A stretch of DNA of 64,000 bases from Shewanella intestini (GTDB lineage Bacteria > Pseudomonadota > Gammaproteobacteria > Enterobacterales > Shewanellaceae). A model generated the notes under the pieces. It was not told the origin of the DNA. It worked only from the letters and a program-made list of their open reading frames with translations, and searched no databases. Position numbers and translations under genes: made by a program. Shown here piece by piece: positions 9,958-19,841 of the stretch (position 1 is the stretch's first letter; each line of letters opens with the position of its first letter). The stretch spans positions 1 through 64,000 of the forward strand of contig NZ_JAAIKR010000009.1 of NCBI RefSeq assembly GCF_018221465.1. Direction: 5' to 3'.

Positions 9958-10219
9958 CATTTAAACGATAACGCTATCTTGTTAATCACTTAAACCCTAC
10001 TTTATCGTCCTCTGCTGTTGCAGATAAAACATGTTAAATAGATATCAACAGTTAAATACTTCATAAACTCACTATCAATAATTGCTGATGCGTTGAGGTT
10101 GTAGCCAAGATTAATCACTGACAGTTGTTTTATTAGCGTGAATCGCTAACAGCGAGTTGCTAAACGCCGCCAAAAACTGCACGATAGCCGCCAATATGAT
10201 TTAAAACGAACCCATTGCC
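9958..10219. other. Intergenic region before sprT
   Basis: Beyond the terminator, no ORF, RNA gene or clear repeat could be supported here. The region is presumed to hold the sprT promoter. Confidence 0.4.
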
Positions 10220-10750
10220 GTGACAGCGTTAACCTCAACTCAACAGCAACAAGTACTAGCCAAAATAGAAGCTGATTATCAAGTTGCCGAATTAGCCTTA
10301 GCTAAATCATTTCCTCGCCCTAAAGTGGAATTTACTCTGCGTGGCAAAGCTGCTGGCATGGCACACTTACAACTAAACAAGTTACGCTTTAATCCGGTGC
10401 TATTAACCGAAAACTTTGACACTTTTATAGAGCACGTTATTCCTCATGAAATCAGTCACTTGTTGTGTTTCAGGTTATTTGGAAAGGTAAAGCCTCACGG
10501 GCGAGAATGGCAACACATTATGTACAACGTGTTTAAACAAGCCCCCAAAACCACGCACCAATTAGACATAAGCTCAGTTCAAGGTAAGCAATTTGACTAC
10601 CAATGCGAATGTGGTGTGGTAACGCTGAGTATTCGCCGTCATAACAAGGTGATCCGCGGCGAAATGCAGTACCGCTGTCGTCGCTGCGGCCACACATTAC
10701 AAGCTGTAACCAATCACCAAGCAATGATCAGTGCGGCTAAAATTGATTAA
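10220..10750 (+). CDS. sprT: SprT-family zinc metalloprotease-like protein
   Basis: This 176-residue protein starts at a GTG codon. It has the SprT-like zincin motif HEISH (about residues 76-80, within VIPHEISHLLCFRLFG) and a C-terminal zinc ribbon with CEC and CRRCG (about residues 128-157). SprT proteins are predicted DNA-associated metalloproteases related to eukaryotic Spartan, but their substrate in bacteria is poorly defined. It lies directly upstream of endonuclease I, as it does in many gammaproteobacteria. The length is normal for the family (about 165). Its Shine-Dalgarno is weak, so the start is not certain. Confidence 0.87.
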   Translation: MTALTSTQQQQVLAKIEADYQVAELALAKSFPRPKVEFTLRGKAAGMAHLQLNKLRFNPVLLTENFDTFIEHVIPHEISHLLCFRLFGKVKPHGREWQHIMYNVFKQAPKTTHQLDISSVQGKQFDYQCECGVVTLSIRRHNKVIRGEMQYRCRRCGHTLQAVTNHQAMISAAKID

Positions 10751-10845
10751 TCGCATTGCATAGGAAAAAACAATCCCTTACCATCTCGCACAAATTCGCT
10801 GGTATACCAGCAACCGTCCTTCATAAGTAGTAGAGTTACCCAAGC

Positions 10846-11574
10846 ATGTTTAAACAATTTGTCTTAATGTCAGTATTGGCATTAACGTCTGTGGCTATTG
10901 TTTCTCCGGCTGTTGCCGCCAAACACCCAAGCAGTTTTAGCCAAGCCAAACGCCTTGCAAAAAAAATCTATCAACAACTGCCCCAGCAAACCTTTTACTG
11001 TGGATGTGATATCAAAATTAACGGTAAATTATGGCAACCAGACTTAGCCAGTTGCGGTTATCAAGTACGCAAACAAGTTCGCCGTGCTAACCGTATTGAA
11101 TGGGAACATGTTGTCCCAGCTTGGGAAATGGGGCACCAACGCCAATGTTGGCAAGATGGTGGCCGCAAAAATTGTGGCCGCACTGACAAAAAATTTAAGC
11201 AAATGGAATCTGACTTGCACAACTTAACCCCATCCATTGGTGAAGTGAATGGCGATCGCAGTAATTTCCGTTTTAGCCAATGGAATGGTAAACCTAAGCA
11301 ATACGGACAATGCCAAATGTTGGTCGATTTTAAAGCCCGCAAAGTACAGCCGCCACAACAAAGCCGTGGGGCGATTGCTAGAACTTATTTCTATATGCAG
11401 CAAACCTACGGCTTTAAACTCGCAGCGAGTCAACGAAAATTGTTTAATGCATGGAATAACGCTTATCCTGTCACGGCAGCAGAATGTCAACGAGACCGCT
11501 TAATTGCAAATACACAGGGTAATCATAATGAATTTGTGAACAAACAATGCCAAAATCGAGGTTTAAGTCACTAG
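10846..11574 (+). CDS. endA: Endonuclease I, periplasmic or secreted
   Basis: The 242-residue protein carries an N-terminal signal peptide (about 1-24, ending AVAA). It has the endonuclease I (EndA/Vvn/Dns) core [13 protein letters not shown] at about 84-96, and the downstream [18 protein letters not shown] block that contributes metal-binding residues of the beta-beta-alpha metal fold. Several cysteines (for example CGC near 49-51) fit the disulfides of this family. It degrades single- and double-stranded DNA outside the cytoplasm. Neighbouring sprT, rsmE and gshB form the usual conserved block. Confidence 0.93.
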   Translation: MFKQFVLMSVLALTSVAIVSPAVAAKHPSSFSQAKRLAKKIYQQLPQQTFYCGCDIKINGKLWQPDLASCGYQVRKQVRRANRIEWEHVVPAWEMGHQRQCWQDGGRKNCGRTDKKFKQMESDLHNLTPSIGEVNGDRSNFRFSQWNGKPKQYGQCQMLVDFKARKVQPPQQSRGAIARTYFYMQQTYGFKLAASQRKLFNAWNNAYPVTAAECQRDRLIANTQGNHNEFVNKQCQNRGLSH

Positions 11575-11654
11575 TTTACCCGTCATTGGCTAACGTATAG
11601 CTTGTCATTGATAATATGAAACAGATCAACAACCCAAGCACAGAGCAAAATGCA

Positions 11655-12398
11655 ATGAAAGCACCCAGAATATATCAACCTAGCCAAGATATTGCCGTTG
11701 GGCAATCTATCGCCCTTGATGACGATGGTGTGGCACATATTGGCCGCGTATTACGTATGGGTGAAGGCGAACACCTAAAATTATTTAATGGTGACGGTAA
11801 TGATTACTTAGCTCAAATCACCCAAGCCAGTAAAAAGTCACTCACTGTTGAAGTGCTTAGCAGCCAAGTCCGTGAAAATGAATCACCACTTAATATCCAT
11901 TTGGGGCAAGTGATCTCACGCGGCGACCGCATGGATTTCACTATTCAAAAATCAGTTGAATTAGGTGTTAGTACTATTACGCCACTGTTCTCAGACCGCT
12001 GCGGGGTTAAACTCACCGGTGAGCGTTTAGCCAAAAAAACGGCCCAATGGCAAAAAATAGTCATCAGCGCTTGTGAACAATCGGGGCGCAGTTATGTACC
12101 GATTGTTCGCCCAGCAATGCAGTTACACGATTGGTGCGCCGAGTCTACCGCGGCAATAAAACTTAACTTACATCCGCGCGCATCGCACGGTATAAATGGG
12201 TTAACATTAACCCCTGATAATAATAATCGCGTGCGATTACTTATTGGCCCAGAAGGCGGCTTATCGGCAGAAGAAATTGCCATGACAGAGCAATATCAAT
12301 TTACTGATGTATTGCTTGGCCCACGGGTATTACGCACTGAAACCGCATCGTTAACGGCAATTACAGCATTACAAGTCAACTTTGGAGATATCGGCTAG
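11655..12398 (+). CDS. rsmE: 16S rRNA (uracil-1498-N3)-methyltransferase RsmE
   Basis: RsmE methylates U1498 of 16S rRNA in the assembled 30S subunit. The chosen start gives MKAPRIYQ, which aligns with the usual N-terminus of the family and gives 247 residues. An in-frame ATG 39 bp upstream (11616) would add 13 residues unlike the family and lacks a Shine-Dalgarno. The C-terminal SPOUT knot motifs are clear: [13 protein letters not shown] and [12 protein letters not shown], which bind S-adenosylmethionine. It precedes gshB by about 60 bp and is probably co-transcribed with it. Confidence 0.93.
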   Translation: MKAPRIYQPSQDIAVGQSIALDDDGVAHIGRVLRMGEGEHLKLFNGDGNDYLAQITQASKKSLTVEVLSSQVRENESPLNIHLGQVISRGDRMDFTIQKSVELGVSTITPLFSDRCGVKLTGERLAKKTAQWQKIVISACEQSGRSYVPIVRPAMQLHDWCAESTAAIKLNLHPRASHGINGLTLTPDNNNRVRLLIGPEGGLSAEEIAMTEQYQFTDVLLGPRVLRTETASLTAITALQVNFGDIG

Positions 12399-12457
12399 CA
12401 ATATTTTAGCTAGTCACACTGTCTTATTAACAAATGACACCATTAAAGGATAACAAC

Positions 12458-13408
12458 ATGATTAAGCTCGGTATTGTGATGGACCCCATCAGCGACATTA
12501 ATATTAAAAAAGACTCAAGCTTTGCGATGTTATTGGCAGCGCAAGCGCGTGGTTATCAGCTTTTTTACATGGAAATGCACGACCTTGCGATGGTAAATGG
12601 TGTAGCAATGGCAAATATGCGCCCATTAACGGTTGAGAATAACCCACAAAAGTGGTTTGAATTAGGTGAACCCAAAGACACCCCGATTGCGGATCTTGAT
12701 GTAGTACTGATGCGCAAAGACCCACCATTTGATACCGAATTTATCTACGCCACTTATATGCTTGAACGTGCTGAAGATGCCGGTACATTAATCGTCAACA
12801 AGCCACAAAGTTTACGTGACGCCAATGAAAAGCTATTTACCGCTTGGTTTTCAGAATTCACCCCTGAAACTATCGTTACCCGCGATGAAAAACGCATCCG
12901 CGCTTTTCATCAATTAAAGGGCGACCTTATTTTAAAGCCGCTTGACGGTATGGGCGGCACGTCAATTTTCCGCGTCAAAGAAAAAGACCCTAATCTTGGG
13001 GTGATTATTGAAACGCTCACTCAGCACGGTCAACAATACGCCATGGCGCAAGCGTTTATCCCAGATATCACCTCAGGCGACAAACGCATTTTAGTTGTTG
13101 ATGGCGAACCAGTACCCTACTCATTAGCGCGCATTCCAATGAAAGGCGAAACCCGTGGTAATTTAGCCGCTGGTGGCAGCGGTGTACCTCAACCGTTGTC
13201 TGAAAGCGACTGGCATATTGCCCGCACCATTGGCCCTGAGCTTAAAAAGCGTGGCTTAATTTTCGTTGGTTTAGATGTCATTGGCGACAAGCTAACAGAA
13301 ATCAACGTCACCAGCCCAACCTGCATCAAAGAAATTGAAGCGGCTTATGATGTCGATATTACTGGCATGCTAATGGACGCGATAGAAGCACGTATTAAAG
13401 CAAAATAA
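12458..13408 (+). CDS. gshB: Glutathione synthetase
   Basis: GshB joins gamma-glutamylcysteine and glycine using ATP, the second step of glutathione synthesis in the cytoplasm. The protein starts MIKLGIVMDPISDINIKKDS, which matches the N-terminus of the Escherichia coli enzyme, and has its length (316 residues). An AAAGGA about 8 bp upstream supports this ATG over the in-frame one at 12434. The ATP-grasp region contains LKPLDGMGGTSIF and the C-terminal EINVTSPTCIKEI. It lies between rsmE and an alkaline phosphatase gene 9 bp downstream. Confidence 0.96.
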   Translation: MIKLGIVMDPISDINIKKDSSFAMLLAAQARGYQLFYMEMHDLAMVNGVAMANMRPLTVENNPQKWFELGEPKDTPIADLDVVLMRKDPPFDTEFIYATYMLERAEDAGTLIVNKPQSLRDANEKLFTAWFSEFTPETIVTRDEKRIRAFHQLKGDLILKPLDGMGGTSIFRVKEKDPNLGVIIETLTQHGQQYAMAQAFIPDITSGDKRILVVDGEPVPYSLARIPMKGETRGNLAAGGSGVPQPLSESDWHIARTIGPELKKRGLIFVGLDVIGDKLTEINVTSPTCIKEIEAAYDVDITGMLMDAIEARIKAK

Positions 13409-13417
13409 AGGATTATT

Positions 13418-14818
13418 ATGCGTTTAACGACACTACTGGCACTAGGATTAAGTTTTCTCGTTAGTGGGATAACACAGGCTGCAGACACAGTTAACCAACT
13501 TGCACCACAATATTACGGTCAAAACAGCCATTCAACACTGCCGACTGTACCGAAAAATATTGTGGTCATGATTGGTGATGGCATGGGGCCAGCTTACACT
13601 ACGGCCTACCGTTACTATAAAGATAACCCTGAGACTCAAGAAATTGAGCAAACAGTGTTTGACCGTTTATTAGTCGGCATGTCATCAACGAATCCTGCGC
13701 CGAGTAGTGGCTTTATTACGGATAGCGCCGCCTCAGCAACTGCATTGGCTACTGGTTACAAAACCTATAACGGTGCCATTTCTGTCGATGAACAAAAGCA
13801 ACCGTTACCCACCCTGTTTGAACTGGCCAAACAACGAGGGATGGCCACTGGCATAGCCGTTACATCACAAGTGAATCATGCTACCCCAGCCGCTTTTTTA
13901 GTCCACAATGAAAGCCGTAAAAACTACGTCGACATCGCTGAAGATTATTTGCAAACCGATGCCGATGTCATTTTAGGTGGCGGTCAACAATACTTCTCAG
14001 CAAAGCTATTAGAAAAGTTTATTGCGAAAGGTTATCAACATATCAGCGAATTCAGGCAACTCGCTGATGTAACTCAGCCTAAAGTCCTTGGTTTATTTGC
14101 TCCGGTGCAAATGCCGTGGGCTATCGATAAGCCTAACGCACACCAGCTGCGAACCATGACCCAAAAGTCACTTGAATTATTGTCGCAACATCAGCAAGGC
14201 TTTGTATTACTCGTTGAAGGCAGCCTTATAGATTGGGCGGGACACTCAAATGATATCGCCAGCGCGATGCACGAAATGGACGAATTTGCCGCCTCAATTG
14301 AAGTGGTAGAGCAATATGTTCGCACCCATAAAGACACCTTGCTCGTGGTCACTGCCGATCACAATACTGGCGGATTATCTGTCGGTGCTAACGGTGAATA
14401 TGCGTGGAACCCTGCATTTTTGCAGCATGTCTCAGCCAGCCCGTGGTTGTTAGCTAAACAAGCATTCAATAACGAGCAATGGCAACAACCGTTGCAAAGT
14501 GCATTACAGGTTAAATTAACTGACACCCAATGGCAGCAATTAACCCAAGCTCGCAGCCAAGATGAAACAACATTAGTAACAGCAATTATCGATGTGATTA
14601 ATCAACACTCCAATACCGGCTGGACTGGCCTTGGGCATACGGCTTCAGACGTACAAGTTTTTGCTACAGGCCCAGGTGCTAATCTGTTTATTGGCCATCA
14701 AGATAATACCGATATCGCCAACAATTTAATTAGCTTATTACCTAAATCACCGGCGGAAATCCCCCTTAAAAAACTTGCCGATACCCCCAAAGAACCGGAA
14801 TTATCGACAGTTAAATAA
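13418..14818 (+). CDS. phoA: Alkaline phosphatase, periplasmic
   Basis: This 466-residue PhoA-type phosphomonoesterase has a signal peptide (1-21, ending TQAA). The active-site elements are visible: MIGDGMG with the metal-binding Asp (about residues 51-57), TDSAASATALATG with the phosphorylated Ser, LIDWAGHSNDI with Asp/His metal ligands, TADHNTGG, and a C-terminal GLGHTASDV His. It would hydrolyse phosphate monoesters in the periplasm. A good ribosome-binding site (AAAGGA) sits before the ATG, only 9 bp behind gshB, so transcription is probably shared. No Pho box was identified. Confidence 0.92.
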   Translation: MRLTTLLALGLSFLVSGITQAADTVNQLAPQYYGQNSHSTLPTVPKNIVVMIGDGMGPAYTTAYRYYKDNPETQEIEQTVFDRLLVGMSSTNPAPSSGFITDSAASATALATGYKTYNGAISVDEQKQPLPTLFELAKQRGMATGIAVTSQVNHATPAAFLVHNESRKNYVDIAEDYLQTDADVILGGGQQYFSAKLLEKFIAKGYQHISEFRQLADVTQPKVLGLFAPVQMPWAIDKPNAHQLRTMTQKSLELLSQHQQGFVLLVEGSLIDWAGHSNDIASAMHEMDEFAASIEVVEQYVRTHKDTLLVVTADHNTGGLSVGANGEYAWNPAFLQHVSASPWLLAKQAFNNEQWQQPLQSALQVKLTDTQWQQLTQARSQDETTLVTAIIDVINQHSNTGWTGLGHTASDVQVFATGPGANLFIGHQDNTDIANNLISLLPKSPAEIPLKKLADTPKEPELSTVK

Positions 14819-15227
14819 ACGGGTGAAATAACAACCCATGCCTGATACCCCTTTATATAAACGCCACATGATGAAGGTTGCGGTTAATCATGGCCAAAAC
14901 AAAGGTACCCATAACGCCATTAACGCATCGGCGTTATTGGGTACATGCTCCCTTTACAACTCACGAGCATTAAAGCAAAGTACCATTACACTAATGCGTC
15001 ATTAAGCAAGGTTACAGTGAAATCCGTGCGTGATAAACTCACGCACCTTTGCAAAAAAGAGTAATTCAACTAGGCCCGCTATATTGTTATCGCCTTAATA
15101 CATTACATCGTTTTTAAATCCAAATGCTTGCTGCGCTGAAGTGATATCACCCGCGCGTCATTCATTTGTTACATTCCCCTTAGCAGTGAATTTCCTGCAA
15201 TGGGTCAAATAAAGAGAGTTAATCATC
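14819..15227. other. Intergenic region with an imperfect inverted repeat
   Basis: There is no convincing gene in this 409-bp stretch. It holds an imperfect inverted repeat at 14904-14944, listed separately. The remainder is presumed to contain the rsmC promoter. Confidence 0.4.
14904..14944. repeat. Imperfect inverted repeat downstream of phoA
   Basis: GGTACCCATAACGCC at 14904-14918 is complementary, apart from one extra T, to GGCGTTATTGGGTAC at 14930-14944, around an 11-nt loop. There is no T-tract, so it is not a typical rho-independent terminator. It could stabilise the phoA mRNA 3' end. Confidence 0.55.
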
Positions 15228-16262
15228 GTGTTATCTAACCCATCACAAATCCTATTACGAAATATTGATTACGTTGCTCAAGATGACGTACTGTTGATTA
15301 ACCACGAAGCAGATGATTTAGCCAAGCAGCTTTTAACTCAAGCTAAAAGTGTTACCACATTAGCACTAGACTTTAATCACTACCTCACCCTTAAAAAGGC
15401 CCTAGCGCCTCAATTAACCAGCCATTTTGGCCATCAATTACCTGCCAGCGACAACCCACAACAATTTGATACGGTGATCATTTACTTCCCTAAGGCAAAA
15501 GCATTAATCGGTTATTTAATTGAACTGGCAGCCCAACATTTAACCCCAGGCGGACAACTGATGATCGTCGGTGAAAATAAGGGCGGCATTAAGTCATTAC
15601 CCAAATTAATGCCTGCGTATTTCTCTACGCCAGTAAAACGCGATAATGCGCGGCATTGCCTGTTATTTACTAGCCAGCTCATCAGCGAAGCACCAAGCGT
15701 AAATATCAACAATTGGGTAAGCCAATATCCGTTAGCGACACCTCAAGGCGAGATCACAATTTGTAATGCTGTTGGCACTTTTAGTGAGAAAAAACTCGAC
15801 GCTGGCACCGAACTATTACTGCAACACTTACCCGATTTAAACGGCCAAGTACTTGACTTTGGTTGCGGCACTGGCGTTATTTCTGCCGCGTTATTGAAAC
15901 AAAATCCAAGCTTAAAAATGAGCTGTATCGATATCAATGCTATGGCATTATTATCTTGCGAATTAACCTTAGCGGCTAACGATATGCGTGCTAACATTTA
16001 TCCCTCTGACGGTTTTGCTCAAATCACTCAGCATTTCAACGCTATTGTTTCAAATCCCCCATTTCATGACGGACTTAATGCGACCACCGACATTGCCACC
16101 GCGTTTGTCAAAGACAGCGCAGCCCACCTAATACCACAGGGAATATGGCAAATTGTTGCCAATCGTCACCTACCCTATGCAGACACCATTGCACTACACT
16201 TTGATACATTTGATGTGCCAGCCCAAAATAACAAGTACAAACTATACGCCTGCCATGGTTAG
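15228..16262 (+). CDS. rsmC: 16S rRNA (guanine-1207-N2)-methyltransferase RsmC
   Basis: RsmC methylates G1207 of 16S rRNA in the 30S subunit. The 344-residue protein has the two tandem methyltransferase-like halves of the family. The N-terminal half is degenerate. The C-terminal half is catalytic, with [16 protein letters not shown] (SAM-binding motif I, about 206-221) and the NPPF motif ([11 protein letters not shown], about 269-279) typical of base-amino methyltransferases. It starts at GTG, preceded by AAAGAGAG. Length matches E. coli RsmC (343). Confidence 0.95.
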   Translation: MLSNPSQILLRNIDYVAQDDVLLINHEADDLAKQLLTQAKSVTTLALDFNHYLTLKKALAPQLTSHFGHQLPASDNPQQFDTVIIYFPKAKALIGYLIELAAQHLTPGGQLMIVGENKGGIKSLPKLMPAYFSTPVKRDNARHCLLFTSQLISEAPSVNINNWVSQYPLATPQGEITICNAVGTFSEKKLDAGTELLLQHLPDLNGQVLDFGCGTGVISAALLKQNPSLKMSCIDINAMALLSCELTLAANDMRANIYPSDGFAQITQHFNAIVSNPPFHDGLNATTDIATAFVKDSAAHLIPQGIWQIVANRHLPYADTIALHFDTFDVPAQNNKYKLYACHG

Positions 16263-16380
16263 CAATTATTTACTACCTACTTAGGTCTAAGTTTTTAATA
16301 AACAAACTTTAACATTCACAACCTAAGTGACTAGAGAAAAACGTTATTTTCCGTTAGATTACTTACCTGATAGTATTTTT

Positions 16381-16403
16381 GACAACCCCATGTTGGGGTT
16401 GTC
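16381..16403. repeat. Perfect inverted repeat upstream of the FapA-like gene
   Basis: GACAACCCC and GGGGTTGTC form a 9-bp stem with a 5-nt loop. The T-run lies on the 5' side of the hairpin, so on the plus strand it does not look like a terminator for rsmC. It may be an mRNA leader structure or a protein-binding site for the gene that starts 42 bp downstream. Confidence 0.6.
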
Positions 16404-16444
16404 AGCCTTAATACTAACCACTGAAAATAATAAAAAAGGCAATC

Positions 16445-18109
16445 ATGTTAGCAACATCGGTAACCAGTTTAAGTGCTGATAACACGCAAGTTGAGCTGCG
16501 TATTATTCCTAATACTCACGGCCCTGTTACATCAGATGATATTCACACCTGCTTAACCCAACCTGACTTTGCCAAGCTCTGCCCTAATACCAGTGCTATT
16601 GCTAACGCTGTCGATGAAATAAACGGCATATACAACCAACCAAGTGGCGATCATGAGCTGTTTTTTATTATTGCCAACCGCAAAGATGGTAAGGTCAGCA
16701 TAGAGGTCAGTGACGACAAAATGTCAGCCTCGATGACCTTAACCTCTGCTTGGGGTGGCACGGAAGTCACCTTGACTACGGTGCTTAAAACCTTAAAAGA
16801 ACACAATATCAAAATGGGCTTAAGCAAACCCAAAATCCTTGCCTTAATTCAAAGCCTTGCAATACTACCGCCCGGTGAAACACGCACCGGTAACATGGCG
16901 AAAGGTAAGCCTGCCATTAACGGCAAAAATGCCTATTTAGTGCGTAAAGTCCCCTTAGCGCGTGAACGTTTATTACAACCACAAGAACGCGCCGATGGCA
17001 GTGTTGACATGCGCAACCTAGGCTCCATGATCACCGTTAAACCCAATGATATTTTAATGGTGAAACATCCCGTTACGGAGGGAGTTGAAGGCTACAATGT
17101 TCATGGTGACAAATTACTGCCAACACAAGGTAAAGACGTTGCATTAATCGTTGGTGACGGCACAGCTATCGCCAAGAATAACCCTCACCATTTACTTGCA
17201 ATAAAATCGGGGCAACCTGTTGAAACCCAGCAAGGTATGCAAGTTGACGATACCTTGCAGATTAAAAATGTTGATGTAAATTACGGCCATGTCAATTTTC
17301 AAGGCAGTGTACTGATCACCGGTGACGTACAAGAAGGCATGCACGTTAAAGCCACAGGCGATGTTACCGTTATGGGGTTTGTCGACTCCGCTAATATTGA
17401 AGCAAAAGGCGATGTCATTGTCAGTAAAGGGATCATTGGCCGGCAAATAAAAGAAAGCGAATTAAGCACCACTATTAAGGCAAAGGGGCAAATTTGTGCC
17501 CAATTTGTGCAATATTCACACCTTGAAGCCGACGGTAATATTTTAGTCACCAAGCAGTTGCTTCATAGTCAAAGTTACTCAAAGCAAACCATTACCGTTA
17601 GCGATAAACAAGCGCGCCGCGGTGACATTGTTGGGGGGCGTGCACAAGCCGCTAAAGGCATTCACGCTGTCGCATTTGGTGCTACCGCCGGTACTAAAAC
17701 AGAACTCTACTGCGCGATGGACAAAGAATTACTTAAAAGCCAATTAAAAGAGTTAGAGCAAAGCGTAAAGTCCTTAGTCGTTGTGGGGTTAGATCTAGAA
17801 GCGCGGCTTAGAAAGTTACCGCCAAAGGCCCAATGGCAAACTGACCCCGGTATGATTGAGCAAGTACAAATGATGTTAACGCAAAAGAAAAAGATATCAG
17901 CAGAGCGTGCAAAAGAAGAACAGCAACAGCAAGAGGTACTAAATGAGGTTAACGGCTACTTTAACCATTATTACATTCAAGCCAGTAAACATATCTTCAC
18001 CAATGTTGAAATCAACCTTAGCAAAGCCAAGCATCGTACCCATCGAGAACACGGCCCTTGTATCGTAAAAAACATCAATAATGAAGTACAATTCAATTAC
18101 AATAGTTAA
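16445..18109 (+). CDS. FapA/DUF342 family protein
   Basis: The 554-residue protein belongs to the DUF342 (FapA, 'flagellar assembly protein A') family. A mixed N-terminal domain is followed by a right-handed parallel beta-helix-like stretch (about 260-410). That stretch is built of repeated turns such as VLITGDVQEGMHVKATGDVTV, and it is followed by a charged helical region (about 420-510) likely to be coiled coil. No signal peptide or membrane segment is visible. The family's molecular role is not settled; links to flagella, envelope regulation or polymer scaffolding have been proposed. A ribosome-binding site (AAAAAGG) precedes the ATG. A DUF4144-like gene follows 23 bp downstream. Confidence 0.82.
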   Translation: MLATSVTSLSADNTQVELRIIPNTHGPVTSDDIHTCLTQPDFAKLCPNTSAIANAVDEINGIYNQPSGDHELFFIIANRKDGKVSIEVSDDKMSASMTLTSAWGGTEVTLTTVLKTLKEHNIKMGLSKPKILALIQSLAILPPGETRTGNMAKGKPAINGKNAYLVRKVPLARERLLQPQERADGSVDMRNLGSMITVKPNDILMVKHPVTEGVEGYNVHGDKLLPTQGKDVALIVGDGTAIAKNNPHHLLAIKSGQPVETQQGMQVDDTLQIKNVDVNYGHVNFQGSVLITGDVQEGMHVKATGDVTVMGFVDSANIEAKGDVIVSKGIIGRQIKESELSTTIKAKGQICAQFVQYSHLEADGNILVTKQLLHSQSYSKQTITVSDKQARRGDIVGGRAQAAKGIHAVAFGATAGTKTELYCAMDKELLKSQLKELEQSVKSLVVVGLDLEARLRKLPPKAQWQTDPGMIEQVQMMLTQKKKISAERAKEEQQQQEVLNEVNGYFNHYYIQASKHIFTNVEINLSKAKHRTHREHGPCIVKNINNEVQFNYNS

Positions 18110-18132
18110 CGAAATAGGTCTAGACGTTAAAT

Positions 18133-18510
18133 ATGCAACCTCATCAACCTTCACGCTTTTCAGGAGCCCATATCCATTGGCCAATATTGATTCAATTGCA
18201 TGATTCCGATGAGCTATTCCACCTTGAAGACCACCAGCAATGGCCAGCGTTTATCGCTCAAAACCAACACAACTTATTCAATCGCTTTTATATAAACGAC
18301 AGCAAAGGTTCACGCTTTTACATCACTATCACCCAAGCAATATCATATCCACTTAAGCTAGAGCGAACTCAAGCACTAACAGTTAAGCAACTGACTCAAG
18401 CAGTACAAGCCTATGCCCAGTTGCAGCAGCAATGTTGTGCCAGTAAGCTTCAGATTACTAGCTTAGAACAAGCAATGACGTTAGTGCAGCAATTGACTCA
18501 AATCGATTAA
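18133..18510 (+). CDS. Small hypothetical protein (DUF4144-like)
   Basis: This 125-residue cytoplasmic protein has no signal peptide. It starts MQPHQPSRFSGAHIHWPILI and ends in a leucine/glutamine-rich helix. It resembles the DUF4144 family known mainly from Shewanella and relatives, whose function is unknown; this match is from memory and unverified. It sits 23 bp behind the FapA-like gene and 115 bp before the site-2 protease gene, so the three may form one transcript. Confidence 0.6.
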   Translation: MQPHQPSRFSGAHIHWPILIQLHDSDELFHLEDHQQWPAFIAQNQHNLFNRFYINDSKGSRFYITITQAISYPLKLERTQALTVKQLTQAVQAYAQLQQQCCASKLQITSLEQAMTLVQQLTQID

Positions 18511-18625
18511 TCTTTTTGCACTTCAGCGGCATTCATCAACTCAGTTGTCACAACAATCGCTTCTATGGCATGAGCTTCTCTGGCAAAATACGCCTCCACA
18601 ATAAGAATGGGATACTCGCACGGCA

Positions 18626-19810
18626 ATGGAATTACTCAATATTGAATGCCTTGGCAAAAAACTTCGACTTGAAGGCTCTATGGCAGGTTGGCAACAATTA
18701 TTTTGGGACAATCAACTGGTCTCACAAATGGCTGCAACCGTTGATGCACAAGCCCCCATTGAACACTGCTTCGAATTAGCAACCCAAGCCACAAAGCCAT
18801 TAACAGATAATCACACCGGCACCGAAGCTGACAATGTTAGTCCAATAACGGTACGACTTATTTCCGAGGTGCAATGGCAACCATTTGAGCTTAATTACCA
18901 ATTATGGGTTGATGATACACAAATCACGCAAGGCAAACGTAACACCCAAGATATTGAGCAACAAGTCCCAGAAGTCACACCACAAAAACCGCCAAGATTC
19001 AGCCTAGTTGGCCTCGCGTCTTTAGGGTTTAAATTATTAAAAAGTGCCAAGGTAGTAAAAACGCTTTTAGTTGGCGCCAGTGTGGCGGCGTATTCTTGGT
19101 TGTTTTCTATTGAGTTTGCACTGGCATTAATTGCCTGTTTGGTTTTCCATGAATATGGTCATATTCGGGCAATGAAATACTTCAATATGAAGACCAAGGG
19201 TATCTATTTAATCCCGTTTATGGGTGGATTAGCATTAAGTGACGAGCGCATTAATACTCGCTGGCAAGATGTGGTTATCTCCATTATGGGGCCGACATTT
19301 GGCTTGTTGATGTCACTTACATGTCTTGTGGCTTATTGGGTGACAGGTAATCTCTTTTTTGCGGGGTTAGCCACATTTAATGCCTTGCTTAACCTATTTA
19401 ATTTATTACCTATTTTACCACTGGATGGCGGTCACATATTAAAAAGTATCAGCTTTTCAATGAATTCAGCCGTGGGGCTCATTGCCTGTATTGCAGGCGC
19501 TGCAATTGGCGTGGTTATTAGCTATAGCTTAGGTTTAGCACTATTAGGCTTTTTACTGCTAATTGGTAGTTTAGAAATTGTGTTTGAATGGAAAACAAGG
19601 CATCAAAGCCATTTATTACCGCTAGATCGTTACGGACAAATATTCTCTGCAGTGTGGTATCTGATCACTGTAGGTGCGTTAATTGGCATCATTTGGTATT
19701 TTGCTGGCCACGGCAACGACATGCTGGCACTGCCAATGGAAATCTTAAAAAGCTCACACACGCCAGCACAACAGATACAAGATTGCGCTGAGCTTTGTTC
19801 GTATTCATAA
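18626..19810 (+). CDS. Site-2 protease family (M50) membrane metallopeptidase
   Basis: The 394-residue protein has a soluble N-terminal part (1-140) followed by about six hydrophobic helices. The zinc motif HEYGH (VFHEYGHIRAMKYF, about residues 173-186) and a downstream NLLPILPLDGGHI motif (about 260-272), which supplies the third metal ligand, are the marks of site-2 intramembrane proteases. It should cleave substrates within the inner membrane, but the target is unknown. The ATG used is the first in frame after a stop at 18602, and no strong Shine-Dalgarno is seen. The preceding 18516-18625 stretch is in another frame and is not counted as part of the gene. Confidence 0.85.
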   Translation: MELLNIECLGKKLRLEGSMAGWQQLFWDNQLVSQMAATVDAQAPIEHCFELATQATKPLTDNHTGTEADNVSPITVRLISEVQWQPFELNYQLWVDDTQITQGKRNTQDIEQQVPEVTPQKPPRFSLVGLASLGFKLLKSAKVVKTLLVGASVAAYSWLFSIEFALALIACLVFHEYGHIRAMKYFNMKTKGIYLIPFMGGLALSDERINTRWQDVVISIMGPTFGLLMSLTCLVAYWVTGNLFFAGLATFNALLNLFNLLPILPLDGGHILKSISFSMNSAVGLIACIAGAAIGVVISYSLGLALLGFLLLIGSLEIVFEWKTRHQSHLLPLDRYGQIFSAVWYLITVGALIGIIWYFAGHGNDMLALPMEILKSSHTPAQQIQDCAELCSYS

Positions 19811-19841
19811 CACTGACTCAGCTTTATTATGACCGATGTGT

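Noticed and set aside
11616-11654. Upstream start for rsmE
   Set aside because: Would add 13 residues unlike the family N-terminus and has no Shine-Dalgarno.
16381-16403. Hairpin as a terminator for rsmC
   Set aside because: The T-run precedes the hairpin instead of following it, so it was listed only as an inverted repeat.
18516-18779. ORF overlapping the start of the site-2 protease gene
   Set aside because: Different frame from the protease and no protein-like features. The protease frame, with its conserved motifs, begins at 18626.
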